IMG/VR virus record: IMGVR_UViG_3300034101_004588
Location: 146,957 to 210,956 of that record
Origin: a virus
Direction: 5' to 3' (one strand)
DNA length: 64,000 nt
The notes beneath the pieces were generated by a model, which saw only the letters and a list, made by a program, of their open reading frames with translations, was not told where the DNA came from and searched no databases. How positions within the stretch are numbered: position 1 is the first letter of the stretch; each line of letters starts with the position of its first letter. Made by a program: the position numbers and the translations under genes. Below are positions 1 through 7,479 of this stretch, one piece after another.

Positions 1-195
1 TACATCATCAGTCTCATCATTAACTATCTCTAAATGTCCGTCAAAGACAAAACCACAAGCTTTCAAATAACACTGAAAATTCCAGAGTATTTGAGTAATA
101 GTGACTTCTCCGGGTATATCAAAAGTTACATCAAGAGGTGAGAAGTCTTCACATTCTTCGTTATAGATATATTTGAATTGATGTTTTGCATTCAT
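1..195 (-). CDS. unknown phage protein, 3' part missing
   Basis: Reads from ATG at 193-195 off the left edge; 65 codons are visible without a stop. The protein starts MNAKHQFKYIYNEECED and is acidic. I do not recognise it. It lies just downstream of the tRNA at 211-282 on the same strand, with a 15-nt gap. The frame is open and codon use matches its neighbours, so I take it as a real truncated gene. Confidence 0.6.
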   Translation of the reverse strand, partial: MNAKHQFKYIYNEECEDFSPLDVTFDIPGEVTITQILWNFQCYLKACGFVFDGHLEIVNDETDDV

Positions 196-210
196 ATTTT
201 TTTAAAAGGT

Positions 211-282
211 GGGCCCGGTAGGATTCGAACCTACAACCAATCGATTATGAGCCGACTGCTCTAACCATTGAGCTACAAGCCC
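211..282 (-). tRNA. tRNA with CAU anticodon, Ile2-like
   Basis: Full cloverleaf: acceptor GGGCTTG/CGGGCCC, D-arm GCTC-AATGGTTA-GAGC, anticodon loop CTCATAA, T-loop TTCGAAT. The D-arm and anticodon arm resemble bacterial tRNA-Ile2 (CAU with lysidine at position 34, reading AUA) more than elongator Met, so Ile2 is my preferred identity. Discriminator is A; CCA is not encoded. Confidence 0.9.
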
Positions 283-288
283 GAAAAT

Positions 289-456
289 TTATTGAGAATT
301 TTTTATCATGTATTGTCTTTGTTCAATATAGATTTGTTTTTTAAAATTTTCAACATCTTTTTTAATATATCCTTGAATTAAACTAACTATAAAGAAACAA
401 GTAATAAAAGCACCTGCAAAAATTCCAAAAGCAATTATTAAATTATCTTTATTCAT
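289..456 (-). CDS. small single-pass membrane protein, 55 aa
   Basis: ATG at 454-456, stop at 289-291. The protein starts MNKDNLIIAFGIFAGAF, with one hydrophobic segment at about residues 6-27 and a charged, Lys/Gln-rich tail. It has the same plan (N-terminal helix, short coiled-coil-like tail) as the 59-aa protein at 949-1128, so the two may be distant duplicates. Function unknown. Too short for many gene finders; supported by the clear membrane segment and the tight fit between neighbours. Confidence 0.6.
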   Translation of the reverse strand: MNKDNLIIAFGIFAGAFITCFFIVSLIQGYIKKDVENFKKQIYIEQRQYMIKNSQ

Positions 457-498
457 TTAATTTAGGATAATATATTTTTTAAAAACATCAACAATTAT

Positions 499-831
499 TC
501 ACTGAAACAATTGTAAAATTTGAGGGTTGTCTGATAAAAATTGAGCTATTTTATTAATTAAATCTTTTGCCATTTCTTCATTATGTAAAAATATTTCAGG
601 ATTTTTTGAAAAAAAGTTATGGGAATAAATTGCCATAGTAAATGTTGAGATAGCTGGAATAAATCCTACATACTCTCTCCTTATTTCATCCTGATTAAGC
701 CATTTTAATATATCTTTTCCTTTGTTAATCCAATCTTTGGCAGTGAAGATAAAGTTTTTAAAATCTTTTAAAGAAAATCCTTCTACCAAACATGCTTCAT
801 AAACTAAAGCCATTTTTTGTTGTTCTGTCAT
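499..831 (-). CDS. unknown protein, 110 aa
   Basis: The frame can be extended upstream to 861, but that overlaps the tRNA at 854-942, so I start at ATG 829-831 (MTEQQKMALVYEACLVEG). Mostly helical, no membrane segment obvious, ends QILQLFQ. I do not recognise a domain. Confidence 0.65.
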   Translation of the reverse strand: MTEQQKMALVYEACLVEGFSLKDFKNFIFTAKDWINKGKDILKWLNQDEIRREYVGFIPAISTFTMAIYSHNFFSKNPEIFLHNEEMAKDLINKIAQFLSDNPQILQLFQ

Positions 832-853
832 TTGAATACTTATTCTAAAATAT

Positions 854-942
854 GGGTCCACCCGGATTCGAACCGGGATCTCGCCGCCGTCGCGCAGCTT
901 CTGGTGTATAAGACCAGTGTTTTACCGTTAAACTATAGACCC
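854..942 (-). tRNA. tRNA with UAU anticodon and a long variable arm
   Basis: Acceptor GGGTCTA/TGGACCC, D-arm GTTT-AACGGTA-AAAC, perfect anticodon stem CTGGT/ACCAG with loop CTTATAC (anticodon TAT, AUA codons), T-loop TTCGAAT. Between anticodon and T arms there are 23 nt that fold as GCTGC-GCGACG-GCGGC, a class II variable arm. Isoleucine tRNAs are normally class I, and this GC-rich arm is foreign to the A/T-rich surroundings. Charging with Ile is presumed from the anticodon only. Discriminator A, no encoded CCA. Confidence 0.85.
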
Positions 943-948
943 TAAAAT

Positions 949-1128
949 TTATCTCACGTTTAAACTTTCTTTATCTAAAATCATAGCTGGTAAAAATTTT
1001 TGATCAACTATAATCTTCAACTCATCTATTTGTGTCTGTAATTCTTTTGTTTGTTTAAAATAGATTACAAATAAAATAATAATCATTCCAATAAGGAAAC
1101 CAAAGAAAATATCTAAATCAAATTTCAT
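949..1128 (-). CDS. small membrane protein with coiled-coil tail, 59 aa
   Basis: ATG at 1126-1128, stop 949-951. Hydrophobic segment at about residues 7-26 (FFGFLIGMIIILFVIYF), then a heptad-like stretch KQTKELQTQIDELKIIVDQK. The layout suits an inner-membrane-anchored protein. It sits 6 nt upstream of the tRNA at 854-942 on the same strand. Function unknown. Confidence 0.6.
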   Translation of the reverse strand: MKFDLDIFFGFLIGMIIILFVIYFKQTKELQTQIDELKIIVDQKFLPAMILDKESLNVR

Positions 1129-1145
1129 ATATTTGTAAAGTTGTA

Positions 1146-1487
1146 TTAATCATAAAGTTTAATGTTTTTAAGACCTTGCCAATCTGGGTCATCTACAACT
1201 GACGTCCATCCTTTTCGCCATTCTAAAACGCTATTAGAGTAATGTTTTTTTCCGTCTTCGTCAACATGAACTGTACGAACATATTTTACTTCAATGTCTT
1301 TAAACATTTTTTCAAGACGAGCTTCTAACATTTTAATAGGCTTCATCCAAGAAGGTTGCTTGCTTGACCAAAAATCATAATAAGGTTTATACCAATAGAC
1401 CAGGTCATAAACCCTTTCCGTCTTTTCTCCAATGACAATGTCCTTGAAGTGTTTTTTTCCTTTTAGTCTGTAAACGTATGCTCCCAT
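1146..1487 (-). CDS. unknown Trp/Tyr-rich protein, 113 aa
   Basis: Starts MGAYVYRLKGKKHF at ATG 1485-1487. Rich in Trp, Tyr and Lys; no signal peptide. Upstream on the minus strand (about 1488-1545) is a leader containing CTTTCCCGATAATATT, the same class of promoter-like leader found before the small genes at 32-40 kb, so it may be expressed early. No domain recognised. Confidence 0.65.
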   Translation of the reverse strand: MGAYVYRLKGKKHFKDIVIGEKTERVYDLVYWYKPYYDFWSSKQPSWMKPIKMLEARLEKMFKDIEVKYVRTVHVDEDGKKHYSNSVLEWRKGWTSVVDDPDWQGLKNIKLYD

Positions 1488-1556
1488 AGATTTATTTTTG
1501 TTATGTAAACATTATGGAGAATATTATCGGGAAAGACAAGCAAAAAATAAAAAAAC

Positions 1557-1626
1557 TGCCTTGCTACGACTCGAACGTAGAAAAGGAGATCCAAATTCTC
1601 CTGTGATACCATTTCACCACAAGGCA
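1557..1626 (-). tRNA. tRNA-Gln (UUG)
   Basis: Acceptor TGCCTTG/CAAGGCA, D-loop with GG (AAATGGTAT), anticodon stem GGAGA/TCTCC with loop ATTTGGA (anticodon TTG), T-loop TTCGAGT. Discriminator G, as expected for Gln. CCA not encoded. Confidence 0.93.
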
Positions 1627-1638
1627 TTTTTAATATTT

Positions 1639-1720
1639 AGGAGTGAAAGGATTCGAACCTTCTAAGCCAATGGCATCAGATTTACAGTCTGAAGTAACTC
1701 TCCAACGTTACCGCACTCCT
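1639..1720 (-). tRNA. tRNA-Tyr (GUA)
   Basis: Acceptor AGGAGTG/CACTCCT, anticodon stem TCAGA/TCTGA with loop CTGTAAA (anticodon GTA), a long variable arm as in bacterial tRNA-Tyr, T-loop TTCGAAT, discriminator A. Separated by only 12 nt from tRNA-Gln. Confidence 0.94.
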
Positions 1721-1791
1721 GTATATTATATATACATCATATCCTCCAAAAATAACTTGATTTTTTCAATAAATTTGAGATAATAAAACTC

Positions 1792-2076
1792 ATGAAAGAG
1801 CTACCCAAAGAGATATCAAAAAAAGGGTTTATTTACACCCAAATAAAAAGAAAAAAGAATATAGCTATTTACGAGCAAAAATCTAATACTTTATTAAAAC
1901 AAAAGCCTTCTTATGAGGTTATTAAAATTAAAGCTCATAAAGGACTAACTATAGCAGACACCTATTTACCTCCTTCTGAAATGTACCCTCCATCTACTCA
2001 ATGGGGAGTTGCTGGATTTACTTATTCAGATTTAGAAGCAGCAGAAGAAAGATTTAATCAATTGTTACATGTTTAA
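1792..2076 (+). CDS. unknown protein, 94 aa
   Basis: ATG at 1792, first gene of the plus-strand RNR cluster. Starts MKELPKEISKKGFIYTQIKR; the middle reads like a small beta-rich domain (SYEVIKIKAHKG) followed by a Pro/Tyr segment and a C-terminal helix ending LLHV. Its 3' end overlaps the next gene by 8 nt, suggesting translational coupling. No function recognised. Confidence 0.65.
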   Translation: MKELPKEISKKGFIYTQIKRKKNIAIYEQKSNTLLKQKPSYEVIKIKAHKGLTIADTYLPPSEMYPPSTQWGVAGFTYSDLEAAEERFNQLLHV

Positions 2077-2260
2077 GATTCTTTTTTATTTGGCAATTTT
2101 ATTTTTAATACTTTCTTATATAGTATTTGCTCCTTTCATGTTTATTTGGAGTTTAAATACTTTATTCAAATTAAACGTAGAATATAATTTTTATACATGG
2201 ATTGCAGTCTATACCTTGTTGATTTTATTAGATTTATCTAAAGGGTTGATTAAAAAATAA
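2069..2260 (+). CDS. small two-helix membrane protein, 63 aa
   Basis: Overlaps the preceding gene by 8 nt. Two hydrophobic segments (about residues 3-28 and 41-57) with an aromatic-rich connection and a basic C-terminus (SKGLIKK). Holin-like in size and plan, but there is no endolysin next to it, so I do not assign a lysis role. Confidence 0.6.
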   Translation: MFKILFYLAILFLILSYIVFAPFMFIWSLNTLFKLNVEYNFYTWIAVYTLLILLDLSKGLIKK

Positions 2261-2268
2261 GTATTATT

Positions 2269-2661
2269 ATGAAACTCAATAAGACCCAAATTAAAACAAT
2301 TCACAAAAGATGTTTAAGTCTTATTAAACGCAAGGAACCTTCTTTTTTTATTTTCAGAAAATTGAGAGGAGCAATGGGGTATATGTTGTGGGAAGATGAA
2401 AAAAATGAAGAAAAAATAGAAATAGATTATCGAAAATCTTTATTACCTACAGTCATTCATGAATGTATACACTATCTATATCCAGAATGGAATGAAACAG
2501 AAGTACTATATGCAGAATCAAGAGTAGTTAATCATTTAGATTCTTTTGAGATGGCAAAAATATTAAAATTGTTTAGTGAAAAACTCTATAAAAATGAAAA
2601 ATCTATAAGAGTTAAAAAGAAAATTGCAAAAAAAAGACACAAAAAAAACTGCAATTTGTAA
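2269..2661 (+). CDS. putative HExxH zinc metalloprotease-like protein, 130 aa
   Basis: Contains TVIHECIHYL at about residues 61-70, a HExxH zinc-binding motif, followed by WNETEVLYAESRV,where a downstream Glu could be the third ligand as in gluzincin-type small phage metalloproteases. The C-terminus is strongly basic. Encoded between a membrane protein and the ribonucleotide reductase. The motif is seen directly; protease activity is inferred and the substrate is unknown. Confidence 0.55.
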   Translation: MKLNKTQIKTIHKRCLSLIKRKEPSFFIFRKLRGAMGYMLWEDEKNEEKIEIDYRKSLLPTVIHECIHYLYPEWNETEVLYAESRVVNHLDSFEMAKILKLFSEKLYKNEKSIRVKKKIAKKRHKKNCNL

Positions 2662-2740
2662 TTTAGTTTAAATTCATAATGTTACATATATAACAGTTCA
2701 ATTGAATTTTTCGACAAAAAAGATAATTAAAAATAATCAC

Positions 2741-4756
2741 ATGAATAATACAAATGAAGCTAAAGTTACTACCTCATATGTTTCTGATATACTACCAGAA
2801 GAATTTCTTAATAAATACATAAACAAACAAGTTCCTTGGGGTTTTAATGGTCTCGGTTATATTGTGTATAAAAGAACATATGCAAGAAAGCTAGAAAATT
2901 CTAATCAAACAGAAGAATGGTGGCAAACAGTAGCTAGGTGTATTAACGGTTCTCAAAAACTTGGGGCAGATTATACAACAGAAGAAGCTCAAAGATTATT
3001 TGATTTAGTGTTCAATCTTAAATGTAATTTTGCAGGAAGAATGTTGTGGCAGCTTGGTACTAGTACAGTTGATCGGTTTGGAGCTAATAGTCTTTTAAAT
3101 TGTTGGTTTGTTGCTATTAATGATCCTAAAGCATTTCTTTTCATTTTTGAAAATTTAATGCTTGGTGGTGGAGTTGGATTCTCTATACGCAGAGAAGATA
3201 TTCATGAACTTCCTAAAGTAAAGAAAAATGTGTCTGTAAACCATTTAAATACAAAAGACGCAGATTTTATAGTTCCAGATTCTCGCCAAGGTTGGGTTGA
3301 ATTACTTCGAAAAATTTTAGAAGCTTTTTATGTAAATGGTAAATCTTTTTCTTATTCTACTATTTTAGTTAGAGGAGCCGGAGAAAGAATTTCAGGTTTT
3401 GGTGGTTTAGCTTCTGGTCCAGGTCCTCTTATTGACGGAGTTCAAAGAATAATAAAAATTTTCTCTTCCAGAGAGGGGAAAAAATTAAGATCAATAGATG
3501 TATTAGATATCTGTAATATTATTGGTTCAGTGGTTGTAGCAGGTAATGTTCGTAGATCTGCTCAGATTGCTCTTGGAGATCCGGATGATTATCTTTACCT
3601 TAGAGCTAAAAACTGGTCTTTAGGAACTATACCTAACTGGAGAGCAATGTCTAATAATACAATTTATGCTGATGAGTTTGATCATATTTCTAACGAGATA
3701 TGGGAAAATGGATATGTTACAGACTCTAAAACAGGATTTGCTAAAGGAGAACCTTACGGATTTTTTAATTTACCTCTTTCACAAAAATGCGGACGTACAA
3801 AAGATGGTCCCATGAAATCTAGCAAACTATACCCTACAGATGAAGATAATGTTCAAGGAACTAATCCTTGTGGAGAGATCAGTTTGTCTTCTTATGAATG
3901 TTGTAATTTAGCAGAATTGTATTTAAATAATATTGAATCAAAAGAAGAATTATTTGATTGTGCAAAACTTTTATATAAAAGTCAAAAAGCTATTGCTTCA
4001 TTACCTTTTATCCATGAAGAAACCAATAAAATTGTACATAAAAATATGCGACTAGGTCTTGGTGTTACAGGTATCTGTCAATCTATTGATAAATTACCTT
4101 GGTTAGACGAATGTTATGTTCAGTTAAGAAAATTTGACAAAGAATGGAGCAAACAAAAAGGTTATCCACAAAGTATTAAATTAACAACAACAAAACCTAG
4201 TGGTACATTATCTTTACTAGCTGGTTCAACTCCTGGAGTACATCCAGCTTATTCTCAATATTACATACGCAGAGTAAGAATGGCTTCATCTGATGCTCTA
4301 GTTTCTGTGTGTAGAGAGTTAGGATACCAAGTAGAGTATGCATTAAATTTTGACGGTACAGAAAACCATGATACAGTAGTAGTAAGCTTTCCTTGTTCTG
4401 CTGGAACACAATCAATATTAGCAAAAGATATGTCAGCAATACAACAATTAGAATTAGTTAAACAAATTCAAAGTGTGTGGAGTGATAATGCGGTTTCCGT
4501 GACAGTATATTATCGTAAAGAGGAATTAACAGAAATTAAAGAGTGGTTAAAAAATAATTTTGAAGAAAATATCAAATCTGTAAGCTTTTTATTACATAAC
4601 GAACACGGATTTGTACAAGCTCCTTACGAAGAAATAAGTGAAGAAAATTATAATAAAATGTCTTCTAAAGTAAAGCTCATTACAACTTTATATAATACAG
4701 GTTATGGTGATTTAGAAACTTTAGAATGCGCCGGCGGAGTATGTCCTGTTAAATAA
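2741..4756 (+). CDS. nrdJ: class II (adenosylcobalamin) ribonucleoside-triphosphate reductase
   Basis: Reduces ribonucleotides to deoxyribonucleotides for phage DNA synthesis. Hallmarks: NCWF with a redox Cys near the N-terminal third, GGGVGFS, VAGNVRRSA, the active-site NPCGEISLSS finger-loop with the thiyl Cys, YECCNLAE, TTKPSGTLSLLAGSTPG, and a C-terminal Cys pair ECAGGVCP that regenerates the active site. Monomeric RTPR architecture, similar to the Lactobacillus type. It needs no oxygen and no activase, only B12. The frame is open to a TTG at 2702, but I start at ATG 2741 (MNNTNEAKVTTSYV); no Shine-Dalgarno sequence helps the choice. Confidence 0.92.
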   Translation: MNNTNEAKVTTSYVSDILPEEFLNKYINKQVPWGFNGLGYIVYKRTYARKLENSNQTEEWWQTVARCINGSQKLGADYTTEEAQRLFDLVFNLKCNFAGRMLWQLGTSTVDRFGANSLLNCWFVAINDPKAFLFIFENLMLGGGVGFSIRREDIHELPKVKKNVSVNHLNTKDADFIVPDSRQGWVELLRKILEAFYVNGKSFSYSTILVRGAGERISGFGGLASGPGPLIDGVQRIIKIFSSREGKKLRSIDVLDICNIIGSVVVAGNVRRSAQIALGDPDDYLYLRAKNWSLGTIPNWRAMSNNTIYADEFDHISNEIWENGYVTDSKTGFAKGEPYGFFNLPLSQKCGRTKDGPMKSSKLYPTDEDNVQGTNPCGEISLSSYECCNLAELYLNNIESKEELFDCAKLLYKSQKAIASLPFIHEETNKIVHKNMRLGLGVTGICQSIDKLPWLDECYVQLRKFDKEWSKQKGYPQSIKLTTTKPSGTLSLLAGSTPGVHPAYSQYYIRRVRMASSDALVSVCRELGYQVEYALNFDGTENHDTVVVSFPCSAGTQSILAKDMSAIQQLELVKQIQSVWSDNAVSVTVYYRKEELTEIKEWLKNNFEENIKSVSFLLHNEHGFVQAPYEEISEENYNKMSSKVKLITTLYNTGYGDLETLECAGGVCPVK

Positions 4757-4760
4757 ACCT

Positions 4761-4901
4761 ATGAACGGCAAAGGCGATAAATGGCGTAAAACAGATTACA
4801 AAAAATATTTTACCAATTGGGAAAATATTAAATTATTTCCAAATAAAAATACAAAAACAAAGATTAAAAAGAATAAAAATAAAACAACTTATGTTTATTA
4901 A
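4761..4901 (+). CDS. small basic phage protein, 46 aa
   Basis: ATG 4 nt after the reductase stop. Starts MNGKGDKWRKTDYKKY; the GKGDKxR start is shared by many tiny phage proteins of unknown role. Very Lys/Asn-rich. Its stop overlaps the end of the convergent gene 4898-5104 by 4 nt. Probably co-transcribed with nrdJ. Confidence 0.6.
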   Translation: MNGKGDKWRKTDYKKYFTNWENIKLFPNKNTKTKIKKNKNKTTYVY

Positions 4902-5104
4902 TCTTCTTTGTCTTCTTCGTCTTCTTTGGAATCTATATTCTTTTTTTCTACTTTAGCTATAGCTTCTTCTTTACTCATACCTGAAGCTACCATACGAGCA
5001 ATCAAAACATCTTTATAATTGTTTTTGCCGTCTTTGTTTTGATCTTCTTTTTCTAAAGTTAATGTTTTGAGATATTCTTCTAAGATATTATTGAATTTTG
5101 ACAT
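4898..5104 (-). CDS. small acidic protein with EF-hand-like loop, candidate head cargo, 68 aa
   Basis: Starts MSKFNNILEEYLKTLTLE; ILEE near residue 9 is an (I/L)xE site like those at the N-termini of the expanded family. Residues about 21-32 (DQNKDGKNNYKD) match the Asp/Asn spacing of an EF-hand/dockerin calcium loop. Acidic tail KEDEEDKED. Calcium binding and packaging are inferences from motif only. Confidence 0.55.
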   Translation of the reverse strand: MSKFNNILEEYLKTLTLEKEDQNKDGKNNYKDVLIARMVASGMSKEEAIAKVEKKNIDSKEDEEDKED

Positions 5105-5105
5105 A

Positions 5106-5315
5106 TTATTTATTTCTTAATTTTGCTAAAACTGCCCCTGCAACTTTTTTTCCAGCTTCTTTTGATCCGTATTTTTTACCAGCCGATTTTGCAATTTTTT
5201 TAAACATTTTACCAGGTTTACCAATATCTTTACCTTTGCGAGCTTGTTTAGGTGAATAAGATTTTTTAGCTTCTTCTATTACCTGATTATAAAACCTATC
5301 GAATTTAGTGTCCAT
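5106..5315 (-). CDS. small Lys/Gly-rich basic protein, candidate head-packaged DNA-binding protein, 69 aa
   Basis: Starts MDTKFDRFYNQVIEEAKKSY; VIEEA near residue 13 resembles a prohead-protease cleavage site. The rest is strongly basic (KKIAKSAGKKYGSKEAGKK), as expected for a protein that contacts DNA. A perfect TATAAATA on the minus strand (5322-5329) ends 6 nt before the start codon, so late expression is likely. Confidence 0.6.
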   Translation of the reverse strand: MDTKFDRFYNQVIEEAKKSYSPKQARKGKDIGKPGKMFKKIAKSAGKKYGSKEAGKKVAGAVLAKLRNK

Positions 5316-5316
5316 A

Positions 5317-5940
5317 TTATATATTTATACAAATATCATTCAGTTTTGACATAAGTGTTTCATCTTTTATATAATGAAAAGATACATAGTCTGCTATTTT
5401 ATCTTCTGGTATGTTGTAATAAGAAGGAGGATGACATTTAAAAATATCATTATGAGTAAATTTTATACCTTTTTCTCGGGTATTTAATCCAAAAGTAACA
5501 TCACTATGAGTAGTTTTAAAATTTTTAAAATCTTTATATAAAGGTATTAAATTCTGATGCACTAAAAATCCTGCTCCTCCTTGTGGGTAATGTAAATCAC
5601 CATAACATCCAAAACAATCCATACCATGAACAGATTGTGGATCAAAATTTTGTAGAATTTTTAATAAGAATTTTGTGTTAACAAAACAATCATCATCACA
5701 AAAATAAAACCACTCATATTCATTAATTAAATTCTTGTTAATATATTCAAAAATTCCTTTAATTTTTTCTTCCACGTCATCTACATCACATACTTTAATA
5801 ATTTTGTTATTTTTATCTTCATATTCAGCATAAAAATGTATATCACAATTTTTGCCCCAAGTATTTAAAATTGCTTGTTGTCTTTCCTTGCTATTAAGAT
5901 ATTTTTCAGAAGTTAATATTAAAATCAATAAAGGTTTCAT
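5317..5940 (-). CDS. GT31/Fringe-like glycosyltransferase, 207 aa
   Basis: Begins with a strand-rich MKPLLILILTSEKYLNSKER followed by WG (Rossmann-type start), then the metal/nucleotide-sugar site FCDDDCFVN at about residue 84, and YPQGGAGFLV at about 124, both typical of GT31 beta-1,3-glycosyltransferases (Fringe/galactosyltransferase). A downstream HSDVTFG fits the catalytic acid region. Probably transfers a sugar in the host cytoplasm, to phage DNA, a virion protein or a host glycan; the acceptor cannot be told. Overlaps the dCMP deaminase gene by 4 nt. Confidence 0.75.
   Translation of the reverse strand: MKPLLILILTSEKYLNSKERQQAILNTWGKNCDIHFYAEYEDKNNKIIKVCDVDDVEEKIKGIFEYINKNLINEYEWFYFCDDDCFVNTKFLLKILQNFDPQSVHGMDCFGCYGDLHYPQGGAGFLVHQNLIPLYKDFKNFKTTHSDVTFGLNTREKGIKFTHNDIFKCHPPSYYNIPEDKIADYVSFHYIKDETLMSKLNDICINI
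5322..5329 (-). promoter_or_regulatory. T4-like late promoter octamer TATAAATA
   Basis: Minus-strand TATAAATA immediately upstream of the gene starting at 5315. Identical to the T4 late promoter core. It lies over the last codons of the glycosyltransferase gene, so 4898-5315 can be expressed separately from the genes upstream. Confidence 0.55.
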
Positions 5941-6389
5941 ATATTTTTATTTAGAAACTTTTCATTTATTTCAATACATTCTATACTATAAAATTTAAAA
6001 ATATCTAAAGCAGATTTGTCTCTGTCATACATTTCTTTATATACAACCTTTTTAATCCCGTGACCAGCTATAAGTGTTGCACAGGATTTGCAGGGTAATA
6101 AAGTTGTTGCTAGTGTTTTACATTTTCCTCTTTCAAACAAAGATAATAGATTAGCCTCTGCGTGAATCATGTACGGCAATCTCTGATCTCGGTCTTTCCA
6201 AAAATTTTTAGGAGCCTTTTTGCCAGGAGCTAAACCATTATAAGCAACACCTATAACTCTGTTATTATAATCAAGAGCGCAGGCTCCTACTTTTCTCCAA
6301 GGGTCTTCGGATCTTAAAGCAGCTACTTCTGCTATCTTTAAAGCATAAACATCCCAATTTAAGCGCTTTGTTTTAAAAATAAATTCCAT
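5937..6389 (-). CDS. dcd: deoxycytidylate (dCMP) deaminase
   Basis: Zinc-dependent deaminase fold: HAEANLL at about residue 77 (His ligand and catalytic Glu) and PCKSCA at about 99 (two Cys ligands). Length 150 aa suits phage dCMP deaminases that make dUMP for thymidylate synthesis. The substrate is inferred from family resemblance. The symbol is used loosely, in the T4 cd sense. The start overlaps the end of the HNH gene by 31 nt. Confidence 0.85.
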   Translation of the reverse strand: MEFIFKTKRLNWDVYALKIAEVAALRSEDPWRKVGACALDYNNRVIGVAYNGLAPGKKAPKNFWKDRDQRLPYMIHAEANLLSLFERGKCKTLATTLLPCKSCATLIAGHGIKKVVYKEMYDRDKSALDIFKFYSIECIEINEKFLNKNI

Positions 6390-6949
6390 TCTTTTATATT
6401 GTGTTTGTTTCTTATATAATGAAAAGCTGGTAGTTCTTTAGGAGGTTCTGGAGTTTTTAATAATTTAAGACCTGCCTCTTTAGGCAATAAGTCTGCTTTT
6501 TTAGCGTTTATTGTTTTGTGAGCCAATACACAGTTAGACCAATCAGTTTTACCTCCTCTTGATTTTGGTATTACATGATCAATATTCCCTTCACCTGGTT
6601 TTAATTTTTTCCCTGTATATTGACAAGTACCATTATCTCTAAACCAAATAGCTTTGGACGAAAACCTAGGTCTTCTTTTAGGAACTCTATCAAATTTACA
6701 CAACACAATAACTTTAGGAACTCTTATTTTTCCTTTTACTGTGTTAATAAAATCATCTTCCTCTCTTACTGAAAGATTCATCCATTCTTTCCATTTGAGG
6801 GGAACCATGTTGTCCAAGCCTTCTATGTTTAAAGCAGTAGCTGTATCTGTCATAAGCATAGCAAAAGTTTCGGCAGGACTTTTGACATGAATAGCTTGCC
6901 AATTTCTATTTAAAACTAAAACTATATCTTTGTATAATATACTATTCAT
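6359..6949 (-). CDS. HNH endonuclease, 196 aa
   Basis: The C-terminal half carries CQYTGKKLKPGEG, then NIDHVIPKSRGG and SNCVLAHKTINAKK, the beta-beta-alpha metal HNH fold with D-H, N and the last motif intact. The N-terminal half (VLVLNRNWQAIHV) is the extension found in stand-alone bacterial and phage HNH proteins. It may be a homing/free-standing nuclease or a DNA-processing enzyme. Overlaps the next gene by 4 nt (ATGA type). Confidence 0.85.
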   Translation of the reverse strand: MNSILYKDIVLVLNRNWQAIHVKSPAETFAMLMTDTATALNIEGLDNMVPLKWKEWMNLSVREEDDFINTVKGKIRVPKVIVLCKFDRVPKRRPRFSSKAIWFRDNGTCQYTGKKLKPGEGNIDHVIPKSRGGKTDWSNCVLAHKTINAKKADLLPKEAGLKLLKTPEPPKELPAFHYIRNKHNIKEWNLFLKQSA

Positions 6950-7476
6950 TTTAAAGATTTTTTTTGTTCTTCTGTTCTAAAATCGAACCAAACCGGACAT
7001 TTATATCTTTTACCTGCTGCTAAATGTTCTTGTAATTCTTTTTCTATACGAGAAGCCATTTCATAATCTCCTCTTTCTTTTAAAATCTTAATAGTTCTCC
7101 TAGCTCTCATTCTACCAGACAATTTATATTTTTTGATTCTTTGATGTTTATTGTCTACTCTGTAACCATATTTTTTAAAAATATCTTCCGGAGAATACGG
7201 CTTATCTGCCAAGGACCAAACCGCATAATATTTTTTATCAGAACCACCCATCATATAATTATTGCAATAAAATTTACGACTTAAAGAATCAATCATATTG
7301 ATTCTATATTTTCCGATACCTAGCCGCATATTACCAGTAGTATAAAATTTGGTTTTCTCTTTCAATAAAACAGGTTCATGAGTTTCTGCATCAAAAACAT
7401 AACCTCCTTCTGGTCCATAAAGATTCATATCTTTAAAAACCTGACCTTGATAATTGTCCAATTTACAAAAAGCCAT
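6946..7476 (-). CDS. unknown protein, 176 aa
   Basis: Starts MAFCKLDNYQGQVFKDMNLY. C-terminal third is basic and helical (RMRARRTIKILKERGDYEMASRI). No domain recognised. Lies in a tight minus-strand series 5317-7872 with deaminase and HNH genes, overlapping the HNH gene by 4 nt. Confidence 0.7.
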   Translation of the reverse strand: MAFCKLDNYQGQVFKDMNLYGPEGGYVFDAETHEPVLLKEKTKFYTTGNMRLGIGKYRINMIDSLSRKFYCNNYMMGGSDKKYYAVWSLADKPYSPEDIFKKYGYRVDNKHQRIKKYKLSGRMRARRTIKILKERGDYEMASRIEKELQEHLAAGKRYKCPVWFDFRTEEQKKSLK

Positions 7477-7479
7477 ATA

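Noticed and set aside
2702-2740. TTG start extending the reductase by 13 residues
   Set aside because: The added residues are Lys/Asn-rich and untypical; ATG at 2741 gives a natural N-terminus.
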